Positions 33,947-42,011 of a stretch of 64,000 nucleotides of DNA are shown here, piece after piece. The notes below the pieces were generated by a model. The model was given only the letters and a program-made list of their open reading frames with translations, had not been told where the DNA came from and made no database searches. Positions within the stretch are counted from its first letter, which is position 1. Each line of letters starts with the position of its first letter. Made by a program: the position numbers and the translations under genes. The stretch is from NCBI GenBank assembly GCA_041166745.1, contig JBEEGH010000028.1, positions 186,001 through 250,000 of the forward strand. Direction: 5' to 3'. This stretch comes from DASUCS01 sp041166745 (GTDB lineage: Bacteria > Actinomycetota > Acidimicrobiia > Acidimicrobiales > JACDCH01).

Positions 33947-34832
33947 GAGTCTTGTTCGGCGCGGCGTGATTTTCGATGAACTCGATGATCTTGCCAGCCA
34001 CGTCGACATTGGTGGCGCCTTCGACGCCCTCGAGGCCGGGCGACGAATTCACCTCCATCACCACTGGGCCGTGATTCGATTGCAGCAGGTCGACGCCGGA
34101 GACGTTGAGCCCGACCGTCCGTGCGGCCCGCACGGCGATGGACCGCTCCTCGGGCGTGAGCCGAATCTTCTCAGCCGTGCCGCCGCGGTGCAGGTTCGAC
34201 CGGAAGTCCCCCGGCGCCCCGGTTCGCTTGATCGCCGCAACGACACGGTTGCCCACGACGATGCACCGGATGTCGGAGCCGCCCGACTCCTTGATGTACT
34301 CCTGCACGAGGATGTTGGCGTCGAGCTGGCGGAAGGCGGCGATCACCGACTCGGCCGCCTTCTTCGTCTCGGCCAACACGACGCCGACACCTTGCGTGCC
34401 TTCGAGGAGCTTGACGACCACGGGCGCACCGCCGACGGTCTCGAGCAGGCCATCGATGTCCTTCGTCGAGTGGGCGAACCCGGTGACCGGCAGGCCGATG
34501 CCGGCTCTGGCCAACAGCTGGAGGCTGCGCAGTTTGTCGCGGCTGCGGGTGATCGACTGACTCTCGTTGGGGGTGAATGTGCCCAACATCTCGAACTGCC
34601 GCACGACGGCCGTGCCGTAGAACGTGTGCGACGCGCCGATGCGAGGGATCACCGCGTCGAAGCCTTCGAGCTCTTTGCCTTGAAAGAAGATCTGCGGCTT
34701 GCGCGACGTGATGTTCATGTAGCAGCGGAGGTAATCGACGATTCGGACTTCGTGACCGCGCGCCTCACCCGCCTCCTTGAGGCGGGTGGTCGAGTAGAGC
34801 GACGAGTTGCGGGAGAGAACGGCGATCTTCAT
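33927..34832 (-). CDS. rimK: RimK-type alpha-L-glutamate ligase (ATP-grasp)
   Basis: A 301-residue ATP-grasp ligase close to RimK: MKIAVLSRNSSLYSTTRL start, PRIGASHTFYGTAVVRQFE, the ATP-binding KLLEGTQGVGVVLAE, and VMEVNSSPGLEGVE with metal-binding Glu/Asn. RimK adds glutamates to the C-terminus of ribosomal protein S6 or makes poly-glutamate. The partner protein RimB-like is encoded immediately upstream with a 4-base overlap. The S6 gene of this window ends in GEPAPAAAAG, without the Glu-rich end known from E. coli S6, so the target here is open. Confidence 0.92.
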   Translation of the reverse strand: MKIAVLSRNSSLYSTTRLKEAGEARGHEVRIVDYLRCYMNITSRKPQIFFQGKELEGFDAVIPRIGASHTFYGTAVVRQFEMLGTFTPNESQSITRSRDKLRSLQLLARAGIGLPVTGFAHSTKDIDGLLETVGGAPVVVKLLEGTQGVGVVLAETKKAAESVIAAFRQLDANILVQEYIKESGGSDIRCIVVGNRVVAAIKRTGAPGDFRSNLHRGGTAEKIRLTPEERSIAVRAARTVGLNVSGVDLLQSNHGPVVMEVNSSPGLEGVEGATNVDVAGKIIEFIENHAAPNKTRDRVKG

Positions 34833-35272
34833 GAGGGGCGGGAAAATCTATCCCCACCACCGACGAACGACCTGCCGGGGTCGACGACGAACCGTCGACG
34901 TACAGCGGAGCGTCCGAGCAACATCCGAAATCCCATCTCGTCGCGACTCGTGAGGGTCAGTTCGATCTCGAGTTGTCGGCCGAGGACGAGCGCGTTCGTC
35001 CGAATCACAGGACGCACCTCGACCTCGCCATTCGAGCTGCGTACGTCGCGGTGCTCGACGAGCGGGGCCGTCGCGGCGATCACGACGGATTCATCGTCCT
35101 GCCACGGGTGCAGGTTGAATCCGACGACGCCGGTTGTCTCGTCGACCCGGATGTCCCAGGCGTGCAACGAAGACGACTTGGCGCCGGTGTCGACCTTCGC
35201 CTTCACCCAGTCGACGCCGAGGTCGGGCAGACCGACCCACTCGCGCCATCCGATGACCGCCTTCTCAGGCAG
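34829..35272 (-). CDS. RimB-like retropepsin-fold protease/zinc-protease family, unusual start
   Basis: A protein of about 147 residues of the family annotated as ATP-dependent zinc protease, related to RimB: IGWREWVGLPDLG, the retropepsin-like active site VDTGAKSSSLHAW, and the C-terminal MLLGRSAVRRRF. RimB modulates RimK activity in other bacteria. No ATG, GTG or TTG exists in frame before the conserved IGWREW; CTG at 35272 (overlapping the VOC stop) or ATC at 35254 are the only candidates. The first in-frame GTG would remove the conserved N-terminus. Translation is probably coupled to the VOC gene. Confidence 0.72.
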   Translation of the reverse strand: MPEKAVIGWREWVGLPDLGVDWVKAKVDTGAKSSSLHAWDIRVDETTGVVGFNLHPWQDDESVVIAATAPLVEHRDVRSSNGEVEVRPVIRTNALVLGRQLEIELTLTSRDEMGFRMLLGRSAVRRRFVVDPGRSFVGGGDRFSRPS

Positions 35273-35801
35273 GAGCGTCGACCTTCGTTGCCTTGTGGAA
35301 GGACGGCATCGGGGGATCCTCGAGTTCGGGTTCCGCAGTGGCGAGCAGACGAAGGGCGTGCTCGCGGTCCTCTGCGGTGTAGGGCTTGGTGTCGGTGCAC
35401 CACTCGACGAGGATGCCGTTGGGATCGTTCGTGTAGATCGACGTGCACCACCCGTGGTCGATCTCGACGACGTCGTATCCGGAGCCGAGCCACCGTTGCT
35501 TGCGTTCCTCGATCTCGTCGAGGTCGCGCGCCGCGAAGGCAAGGTGATTGACCCACACCTCGAGCCCCAGGCCCGTGGAGATCGCGGGATCGAAGTCGGC
35601 CATCGAGTCGTCGTGCAGGTCCCAGAACGCGATGAGCCCGTCGCCCCCGGTGTCGTAGAAGACGTGTTTGGCCCAGCCCCCCTTCGGATTCGGGGTCGGA
35701 GCCACGATCGCCTTGAGGAGCTCGAAGCCCATGACCTCGGTGTAGAAGCGGTGGGTCGCGTCGAGGTCCCGTGTGGCCAGCGCGACGTGATGAAACGCCA
35801 T
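35265..35801 (-). CDS. VOC (glyoxalase/dioxygenase superfamily) protein
   Basis: A 178-residue vicinal-oxygen-chelate protein with two beta-alpha-beta-beta-beta modules: FHHVALATRDLDATHRFYTE with a first metal His, a Glu/His in VNHLAFAARDLDE and NGILVEWCTDT with the final Glu. It could be a glyoxalase, dioxygenase or resistance protein; the substrate is unknown. The ATG at 35801 fits where the domain begins, and it leads the VOC-RimB-RimK-deacylase operon. It is divergent from the secreted protein at 35824, with only 22 bases between the two starts. Confidence 0.85.
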   Translation of the reverse strand: MAFHHVALATRDLDATHRFYTEVMGFELLKAIVAPTPNPKGGWAKHVFYDTGGDGLIAFWDLHDDSMADFDPAISTGLGLEVWVNHLAFAARDLDEIEERKQRWLGSGYDVVEIDHGWCTSIYTNDPNGILVEWCTDTKPYTAEDREHALRLLATAEPELEDPPMPSFHKATKVDAPA

Positions 35802-35823
35802 ACGGCACAGTACCTTCCGGGGC

Positions 35824-36543
35824 ATGAGCGACGGCCGTGGACCGGTGGCCGTTGCGCTGCTGTTCTTCGTCGGTGCGTGCGTTGCGGCCTTCACCATCGG
35901 GACACCGTCGCGGTCACTACGGGGCGAGGCGGCCGCGCAGACGTTCCTCACCACCTGGCGACAGAGCCGTATGGCCACGTTCGTGGTCGACTCCGACTAC
36001 ACCCGGACGCTGCCCGACGGCAACAAGCTGCAGCAAACGGTGCGCGTCGTGCAACAGCCGCCTGACAACCGGCTCATCATCGGGCTCGGCTCCGTCGCGG
36101 GACGTCTCGGCGGCAAGATCCTGCGGTGCGCGTCGACGCCGGGCGGCTCGTCGAACTGCATCACCGCAGAAGCGGCGCCGGACTACACGACCGACGTCGA
36201 TCGTGAGATCGCCGGGCTCGAGGTGTACCTACGCGGCGATCGGCCGCTGTATCGCGTGATCGATTTCGCAGACAGTGTCGACCACTGCTTCCGACTCGAC
36301 CTCGCCGTCGCGATCCCGTCGCCGCCCTACGGAGATCACGCCCTGTTCTGCTTCGACCGGTCCAACTTCGCGCCGTCACTCACGGTGATCGAACGGGTCG
36401 AGGCCACGGACCGTACCCAAGCCAAGGTCATCCGCACGACGGTCGCGGCCGACGATCTGCATGCGACCGCTGACCCAGGCGCCTTGGTGGGCGTACCAGG
36501 ACAGACGACCAGCACGACGACTCCGGCGAGCAGCGGGGGATGA
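35824..36543 (+). CDS. Membrane-anchored or secreted protein of unknown function
   Basis: A 239-residue protein with an N-terminal hydrophobic helix (about residues 8-26), a beta-rich extracytoplasmic part with four Cys residues and a Thr/Ser/Pro-rich end. I do not recognise the family; LolA/LppX-like proteins have a similar size and layout, but no motif confirms that. It is divergent from the VOC operon and precedes the 390-base non-coding stretch. Confidence 0.6.
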   Translation: MSDGRGPVAVALLFFVGACVAAFTIGTPSRSLRGEAAAQTFLTTWRQSRMATFVVDSDYTRTLPDGNKLQQTVRVVQQPPDNRLIIGLGSVAGRLGGKILRCASTPGGSSNCITAEAAPDYTTDVDREIAGLEVYLRGDRPLYRVIDFADSVDHCFRLDLAVAIPSPPYGDHALFCFDRSNFAPSLTVIERVEATDRTQAKVIRTTVAADDLHATADPGALVGVPGQTTSTTTPASSGG

Positions 36544-36592
36544 CCCCGAAACCGTCTGGTTGCGAAGCTCGGAGCCGAGCATGTTGCCGTTC

Positions 36593-36854
36593 AAAAACAC
36601 CACCGCCCCCTGGCGAGGGGGCGATGGCATCTGGAACTCGGGGGCGGGACGGAGGCCACGAAAGGCGCCAGCACCCTGGAAAGTGCTGGAGGCGATGCGT
36701 TTGGAGGGAGTTGCAACCCCCGCCCCGGATCCCCGGTTTGTGCCTGATGGGGGCGATGACCATCAGGTAGTTCTTCTTCGTCTGCTGGCGCGCCAAGCTT
36801 GAGCGAATTTCCGAAAAAGTTTGACGGTGCGTGGTCGAACGGCCCCTCACCGTC
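36593..36854 (-). ncRNA. Candidate structured RNA or hairpin array on the minus strand
   Basis: This part of the 390-base gap (36544-36933) holds five strong inverted repeats. In minus-strand order these are: GACGGTG/CACCGTC (36848-36854 with 36823-36829) followed by AAACTTTTT; CCTGATGG/CCATCAGG (36760-36767 with 36743-36750); a long CGGGGCGGG/CCCGCCCCG pair (36719-36727 with 36639-36648) that encloses CCAGCAC/GTGCTGG (36683-36689 with 36668-36674); and an 11-bp hairpin with one mismatch (36600-36627) followed by TGTTTTT. The last has the shape of an intrinsic terminator for a minus-strand RNA. I do not recognise a known RNA family. The open frames here lack coding character. Confidence 0.35.
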
Positions 36855-36933
36855 ACCGGTAGCGGGTCGCACACCCCAGGCGGCCCCTGCTCCGTTCCGT
36901 GTATCGGCATGTCCGGCTCTAACCTCAAGCGAA

Positions 36934-37143
36934 ATGTTGCTCGGTGGCCCTGACCTGCTGCGTTACCTCGTCCTGGCCTTGGGCGGAGCGCTCGTTGTCG
37001 GCAACGTGCTGGCGCTCGTCCGTCCTCCGGAACGTCCGAAAGATGGCGAATTGGAGCGGGCGCCCGTCGCCCGGACCGTCGTGATGGCATCGGTCGGCGG
37101 CCTCGCCGTGCTGTGGGCGATCGCCACCATCCTCACGCGCTAG
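36934..37143 (+). CDS. Small two-TM membrane protein
   Basis: A 69-residue protein starting at ATG 36934, with two hydrophobic segments (about residues 8-26 and 48-67) joined by a charged loop. No family recognised. The frame is open upstream into the non-coding hairpin region, but no membrane or coding character is seen there. The stop overlaps the end of the convergent polytopic protein gene by 4 bases. Confidence 0.55.
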   Translation: MLLGGPDLLRYLVLALGGALVVGNVLALVRPPERPKDGELERAPVARTVVMASVGGLAVLWAIATILTR

Positions 37144-38924
37144 ACGAGTTCGCGCTCCCGGGGGCGGGCGGGTGTGGACGCCGGTGTGGGCTCTTGCTCA
37201 GACGACCTCGTGCCCCGGGTGCGCAGCGGCGGCTGCTTCGGAATGCGAGTGCAGGCGAGCACGAAGGCCGCAGCCCAAACGATCACCACGACACCGATCA
37301 CCACGTAGGCGATCACCATCACGGTGTTCGGACCAGGCTTCACTTCGCGCAGGAGGTACTGCTCCTCGCCGGAGAAGGCGATGGTGCGCGACGTAGCGGG
37401 AATCTCGGGGACGCCGATCTCGGGATCTGCCGGCAGGAACACCGGCGCCGACATCATCACGGCCCCGGTGTGGAGCCGAATCATCGACTTCCATCTGCCG
37501 CCGACTGGAAGCGGCGCGTCCGACACGTAGGTGCCGGGCGCGACGGCGTGGAGACCGACGACACGCAAGCCGCCGCCTTGCCACGCGATGGCCTGGAACC
37601 AGCGTGCGTTCTGCGCCGCGTCGATCGGATCGAGGTGCACCGTCAATGCCACGGTGTCTCCGGTGCGGATCATGTCGATCTGCGCGACCACGTTGCTCGT
37701 GCGCCGCGGCATCGGAAGCAGGATCGCGATGACCACTGCAGCCGTCGCGGCGAGGATCGCCATCCGCGGGAGACGACCCGGCTGACGGTTCACTGCGCCC
37801 GCATACGCCGCGCCCAACACCGCGGAGCCGATGGCGATGACGAGACCGAGGATGAACGCGTCGCGCATGAGCGCGCCGTTCCACGGCTGGCTCGCGTCGC
37901 GGTTCCACCACCACTCACCTGCCAAACCGATCGTCGCGACGCCAACGCCTGATGCGATCGCGAAGCGCAGGCGTCGCTCTGTGCCGAAGAGCACGGCCGC
38001 GAGCTCGACGGCGACTGCCGATGCGATGAACATGCCGGGCGTGCGCGTCGGCACGAATCCGTTGCTTCCCGTGCTCGACATGAATCCGATGCTCTCCGGA
38101 AGGAACGTCGCCAGCGCCAGCGCGATGGCCCAACCACGACCGAGCACGATGCGGGTCGGCACAAAGGCAAACGCCGCCGCCAGCAGGAGCAACAGCGGAT
38201 GGAACAGCTGCTGGAACTGCGGTACGCCGAAGCGAAACTCACCGAGCGGCGCCGTCAGCCCAGCGAGAACGAACCACGCGGCGATGAAGTGGGCGATCTT
38301 CGTCCAACGGTTCTGCCGAAAGCTCACTCCCGCTTCGGCGAGCGCCAGCCACGCGGCGATGAGGCTGAAGGCCGCGCCGCAGATCATCAACATGTGGGTG
38401 GGGCTCCACATCGTGACGTCGATGCCGTAGGTGGCGTGCCAGAGATCGTCGAGCGGGAACCCGCTGAGGGCGCACACGCCGAGCAACCCGAGCGGCACAG
38501 CCGACCACGGCACGCGCAACGCCTTCACGCGAAGCGCAGTGTCGACCCGTTGCAGGGTGGCGAACAACACGCCGACGCCGGCGGCCAACGCGATGAGACC
38601 GAGGCCGACGATGATCATCGTGTGCGGCGCGGTGAAGAGCTCGTTGTCGCGCCCGCGGCCCACGTGCCACGCGACGTCGTTGTAGAACCCGATTCCGGCG
38701 ACGAGGAGCCCGAAGGCGGCGGTGCCGATCATCCCGGCGGCCCAACCGGGGATACCGGTGACGCGCTCGAGCCCGTTCGGCACCCAGAGCAGCCAGTCGT
38801 CGTCGCGCTTTGCCCGGCGGCCCGTGATGGCCAGCGCCACCACGATGGCCCCGAAGGCGACGAGCAGGATGAGCAGGAGATCCCACCGCTCGAGCTGAGC
38901 ACCGGGTTGGGCAGCAAATGTCAT
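37140..38924 (-). CDS. Polytopic membrane protein with conserved-looking His/Asp motifs, function unknown
   Basis: A 594-residue protein with about 12 membrane helices, a roughly 110-residue extracytoplasmic domain (about residues 415-525) and a final membrane helix. His/Asp-rich motifs appear in loops: YNDVAWHVGRGRD, FTAPHTMI, DDLWHATYGID and MWSPTHMLM. These could bind a metal or heme, but I do not recognise the family. Its ATG overlaps the stop of the upstream tetR gene by 4 bases (ATGA), so TetR probably controls it. Confidence 0.7.
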   Translation of the reverse strand: MTFAAQPGAQLERWDLLLILLVAFGAIVVALAITGRRAKRDDDWLLWVPNGLERVTGIPGWAAGMIGTAAFGLLVAGIGFYNDVAWHVGRGRDNELFTAPHTMIIVGLGLIALAAGVGVLFATLQRVDTALRVKALRVPWSAVPLGLLGVCALSGFPLDDLWHATYGIDVTMWSPTHMLMICGAAFSLIAAWLALAEAGVSFRQNRWTKIAHFIAAWFVLAGLTAPLGEFRFGVPQFQQLFHPLLLLLAAAFAFVPTRIVLGRGWAIALALATFLPESIGFMSSTGSNGFVPTRTPGMFIASAVAVELAAVLFGTERRLRFAIASGVGVATIGLAGEWWWNRDASQPWNGALMRDAFILGLVIAIGSAVLGAAYAGAVNRQPGRLPRMAILAATAAVVIAILLPMPRRTSNVVAQIDMIRTGDTVALTVHLDPIDAAQNARWFQAIAWQGGGLRVVGLHAVAPGTYVSDAPLPVGGRWKSMIRLHTGAVMMSAPVFLPADPEIGVPEIPATSRTIAFSGEEQYLLREVKPGPNTVMVIAYVVIGVVVIVWAAAFVLACTRIPKQPPLRTRGTRSSEQEPTPASTPARPRERELV

Positions 38925-39562
38925 CGTTCTTCCTCACGTGTAGCGGGGACAAGGCCTCCGAGGCCGTGCCAAAGCAATGCAGTGATGTCGTCGACGAGGC
39001 GAGCCCGGGTCATGGTGCGACGCTCGAGCCACCAGTCGCCGGCCAGATGGACCATGCCCACGATCCCGAAGGCCCACGGTTCGGCCGGGCCGGAGTCGAT
39101 CCCGAGGCTTCGAAGTTGCTCACCGAGTACGAGGGCTACCCGAGATCCGACCTGAGCGACCAACCCATTGGCGACCTCATGGCCCACGGGGGCGCCCAGC
39201 CGCCCGATGAGGAAGGTGTAGAGCTGCGGGTCCCGCTCGACGAACGCCAGATACGTGTCGATCGTGGCCCGCAAGAGCTGCTCGGGGGGAAGGTCCTGGG
39301 TGAGGGCGTCGTCGAGCTCGGCCACGAGCTCGGAGCCGAACTGATCGGCCAGCGCCGTGGCCAAACCGACTCGATCGCCGAAGTGGCGATAGACGATCGG
39401 CTTGGTGACGCCGGCTTCTGCCGCGATCACGTCCATGCTCACCATCGGGCCGTCTCGACGGATGGCTCGCACGGCGGCGTCGAGCAGTTCGGCCCGGCGG
39501 GTCGCCCGTCGGGCGGCGCGGTCGTGCTCGCGGGCGTGGGATCGCTCCCGGGTCGAAGACAT
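38921..39562 (-). CDS. TetR family transcriptional regulator
   Basis: A 213-residue TetR repressor: N-terminal HTH (MVSMDVIAAEAGVTKPIVYRHFGDR, residues about 42-66) and a C-terminal ligand-binding and dimer domain (LATALADQF, then TYLAFVERDPQLYTFLI). The ATG at 39562 abuts a tandem palindrome (39563-39592), the likely autoregulatory operator. It is coupled to the polytopic membrane-protein gene downstream. The ligand is unknown. Confidence 0.9.
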   Translation of the reverse strand: MSSTRERSHAREHDRAARRATRRAELLDAAVRAIRRDGPMVSMDVIAAEAGVTKPIVYRHFGDRVGLATALADQFGSELVAELDDALTQDLPPEQLLRATIDTYLAFVERDPQLYTFLIGRLGAPVGHEVANGLVAQVGSRVALVLGEQLRSLGIDSGPAEPWAFGIVGMVHLAGDWWLERRTMTRARLVDDITALLWHGLGGLVPATREEER

Positions 39563-39592
39563 GTTACTTACCGTAACGTTACTCAGAGTAAC
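39563..39592. promoter_or_regulatory. Two tandem GTTAC-N5-GTAAC palindromes (TetR operator candidate)
   Basis: Two 15-bp perfect half-site palindromes lie back to back: GTTAC (39563-39567) with GTAAC (39573-39577), and GTTAC (39578-39582) with GTAAC (39588-39592). They begin at the base next to the tetR start codon and lie 50 bases from the divergent dehydrogenase start. TetR family dimers commonly bind such sites in pairs. Confidence 0.75.
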
Positions 39593-39641
39593 AGTCAAGG
39601 GGAGGCGCTGGTCCCGAACCCGGGCGACGTACTCTCGTGCC

Positions 39642-40895
39642 ATGAGAGTCGTGGTTGTCGGGCAGGGCTACGTGGGCTTGCCCGTGGCCATTCATGCGGT
39701 CGGCGCCGGTTTCGACGTGGTCGGCTACGACACCGACGTCCGGCGGGTGAAGCGACTGAATGCCGGCGAATCGATCGTCGACGACGTCAGCGACGCAGAC
39801 CTGCGGGCGGCGCTCGACAGCGGGCGCTACCGCGCCACCCATCAGCCGGCGGATCTGAAGGAGTTCGACGTCGCGGTGATCTCGGTGCCGACGCCGCTGC
39901 GCGATGGGGCCCCCGACATGTCGCACATCGAGGAGGCCGCGGCGACGTTGGGCGCCCATCTTTCGCGCGGCGCCTGCGTGGTCCTGGAGTCGACGACGTA
40001 CCCCGGCACGACCGAAGAACTCGTTGCCCCGTTGCTCGAGTCCGCTTCTGGGCTGACCGCCGGTAGCGACTTCATGCTGGGCTACAGCCCCGAGCGCATC
40101 GATCCTGGCAACCGCGTCTACACATTGCGCACCACACCCAAGGTCGTCTCCGGTATCGACGACGAATCGCTGCGCGCCGTGCGGTCGTTCTACGACGCGT
40201 TCGTCGATGTCACCGTTCCGGTCACGAGCACGCGGGTGGCGGAGCTCACGAAGTTGCTCGAGAACACGTTCCGCCACGTGAACATCGCGCTCGTGAACGA
40301 GGTGGCGATGTTCGCCAACGACCTCGGCATCGACGTCTGGGAGGTGCTGGGCGCGGCCGAGTCGAAGCCGTTCGGCTACCTGCGGTTCACGCCGGGTCCG
40401 GGCGTCGGAGGGCACTGCCTGCCGATCGATCCTTCGTACTTGTCGTGGCGCGTACGCCGTTCACTCGGCCAGCCGTTCCGCTTCGTCGAGCTCGCGAACG
40501 ACATCAACGAACACATGCCTGACTATGTGCTCCGGCGGCTCGTGCTGGCGTTCAACCGCCGCGGTTTGTCCGTGCAGGGTCGCCGCGTGCTCGTACTCGG
40601 GATGGCGTACAAGAAGAACACCGGCGACGCCCGGGAGTCTCCTGCGCTCGAGGTCTTGCGGCAGCTCGTCACCATGGGCGCCGACGTCGCGGTCACGGAC
40701 CCGTACGTCGAGGATCGTTTCGTGCCATCGGACGTCGAGCGCGTCGACTGCACCCCGGAAGAGATCGACGCGGCCGATGCCATCGTGGTGCTGGTTGACC
40801 ACGACGTGTTCGATTACGCCGCGTTCACCTCGGCGTCGTACGTGTTCGACTGTCAACACCGGGTGGCCGCAGGCCCGAACGTCGAATACCTGTAG
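39642..40895 (+). CDS. Nucleotide-sugar (UDP-hexose/UDP-HexNAc) 6-dehydrogenase
   Basis: A 417-residue UDP-glucose/UDP-N-acetyl-mannosamine dehydrogenase family enzyme (WecC/WbpA-like): N-terminal NAD site VVVVGQGYVGLPVAIHA, SVPTPL, ESTTYPGTT, YSPERIDPGN and the catalytic Cys in GPGVGGHCLPIDP. It oxidises the C6 hydroxyl of a nucleotide sugar to a uronic acid for surface polysaccharide. YSPERIDPGN and the ESTTYPGTTEE motif favour the UDP-HexNAc dehydrogenase subgroup. The ATG at 39642 is divergent from tetR, so the tandem palindrome may affect both. Confidence 0.9.
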   Translation: MRVVVVGQGYVGLPVAIHAVGAGFDVVGYDTDVRRVKRLNAGESIVDDVSDADLRAALDSGRYRATHQPADLKEFDVAVISVPTPLRDGAPDMSHIEEAAATLGAHLSRGACVVLESTTYPGTTEELVAPLLESASGLTAGSDFMLGYSPERIDPGNRVYTLRTTPKVVSGIDDESLRAVRSFYDAFVDVTVPVTSTRVAELTKLLENTFRHVNIALVNEVAMFANDLGIDVWEVLGAAESKPFGYLRFTPGPGVGGHCLPIDPSYLSWRVRRSLGQPFRFVELANDINEHMPDYVLRRLVLAFNRRGLSVQGRRVLVLGMAYKKNTGDARESPALEVLRQLVTMGADVAVTDPYVEDRFVPSDVERVDCTPEEIDAADAIVVLVDHDVFDYAAFTSASYVFDCQHRVAAGPNVEYL

Positions 40896-40922
40896 GTCGT
40901 CGCCTGGAGCTGGTGTGGGTTC

Positions 40923-40945
40923 GCGCCCCGGCAACGCGGGGGTGC
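40923..40945 (+). promoter_or_regulatory. Hairpin over the methylase ribosome-binding region
   Basis: GCGCCCC (40923-40929) pairs with GGGGTGC (40939-40945, one G-U pair), just before the methylase ATG at 40950. The G-run that would serve as ribosome site lies in the stem, so the hairpin might restrain methylase translation or end the upstream transcript. Confidence 0.35.
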
Positions 40946-40949
40946 AACG

Positions 40950-42011
40950 ATGAGTGCCATGGCACTTGCGACGACCGAAGGTGGCCTTGACCTCGTCGTC
41001 GCTCAGATCGCCAGATTCCCACGACTTCGCTACATGGGCTCGAAGTACCGCTTGATCCCGCATCTGGTGCAGGTCTTCGATGATCTCGCTCCAGCCGCGG
41101 CCCTCGATGCGTTCAGCGGCAGTGGGGTCGTTTCCTACGCGCTCAAGGCCGTCGGAGCTTCCGTCACGGCGAATGACTTTCTGGCGTTTCCGGCGGTCAT
41201 CGCTGACGCGACGGTGGCGAACCACCGCGCCCGACTCAGCGTCGCGGATATCGAGCGCCTGATCGGACCGCCGGCCGATGATCGGGACTTCATCAGCCGG
41301 ACGTTCGACGGCCTCTACTTCACGAGCGACGATCGGGCCTTCCTGGATTCGGCTTGGTCGCACATCGACTCGATGCGAGGAGCGAAGCGGGCGCTCGCTA
41401 TCTCGGCCCTCTTGCTCGCCGCGGCTCGCAAGCAGCCCAGGGGTGTGTTCACCTTCACCGACCTCCGTTACGACGACGGCCGGCGCGACCTACGGCTGTC
41501 GCTGCGCGAGCACTTCGTCGAGACAGCAGCTGCATACAACGCAGTCATCTTCGACAACGGACGCCCCTGCCGGGCTCTGCACGGGGACGTCTTCGACATC
41601 GATCCCACGGGGTTCGATGTCGTCTACCTCGATCCGCCCTACGCGCCGCCGCGCGACGACAACTGCTACATCAAGCGCTACCACTTCCTGGAAGGGCTCT
41701 CCGTCTACTGGCGCGGTCAGACGATCATGGAGCACACGAAAACGAAGAAGCTCGAGAAGCGCTACACGCCGTTCTCGTACAAGCGCACCGTGGTCGAGGC
41801 CCTGCAAACGACGTTCGAGCGCTTCAAGCGGTCCTCGATCGTCCTGTCGTATAGCTCGAACGCCGTACCGGATGCGGAAACGATCGAACGCCTACTGCGC
41901 AAGGCGAAGGGCTCAGTCGACGTGATCGAGATCGATCATCGCTACCACTTCGGAACCCACGCGCAAGCAGAGCGCCGCGAGGCGGTCGAGTACCTGTTCA
42001 TCGGCACATGA
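40950..42011 (+). CDS. D12-class adenine-N6 DNA methyltransferase
   Basis: A 353-residue Dam/D12-class enzyme: N-terminal RYMGSKYRLIPHL, motif I DAFSGSGVVSYALKA, and the catalytic motif IV DPPYAPPRDD followed by YIKRYHFLEGLS. It methylates adenine N6 in a target sequence that cannot be read from the protein. The stop overlaps the next start by 4 bases (ATGA). With the nuclease-like and RAMA genes it forms a compact cassette that would protect host DNA. The ATG at 40950 has the GGGGG run of the upstream hairpin about 6 bases before it; a second ATG four codons in is also possible. Confidence 0.93.
   Translation: MSAMALATTEGGLDLVVAQIARFPRLRYMGSKYRLIPHLVQVFDDLAPAAALDAFSGSGVVSYALKAVGASVTANDFLAFPAVIADATVANHRARLSVADIERLIGPPADDRDFISRTFDGLYFTSDDRAFLDSAWSHIDSMRGAKRALAISALLLAAARKQPRGVFTFTDLRYDDGRRDLRLSLREHFVETAAAYNAVIFDNGRPCRALHGDVFDIDPTGFDVVYLDPPYAPPRDDNCYIKRYHFLEGLSVYWRGQTIMEHTKTKKLEKRYTPFSYKRTVVEALQTTFERFKRSSIVLSYSSNAVPDAETIERLLRKAKGSVDVIEIDHRYHFGTHAQAERREAVEYLFIGT

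Noticed and set aside
36428..37090. A minus-strand frame through the non-coding stretch, and plus-strand frames at 36540-36770
   Set aside because: They run through strong hairpins, have low-complexity Pro/Arg/Gly sequence and no recognisable domain. The structures explain the region better than coding does.
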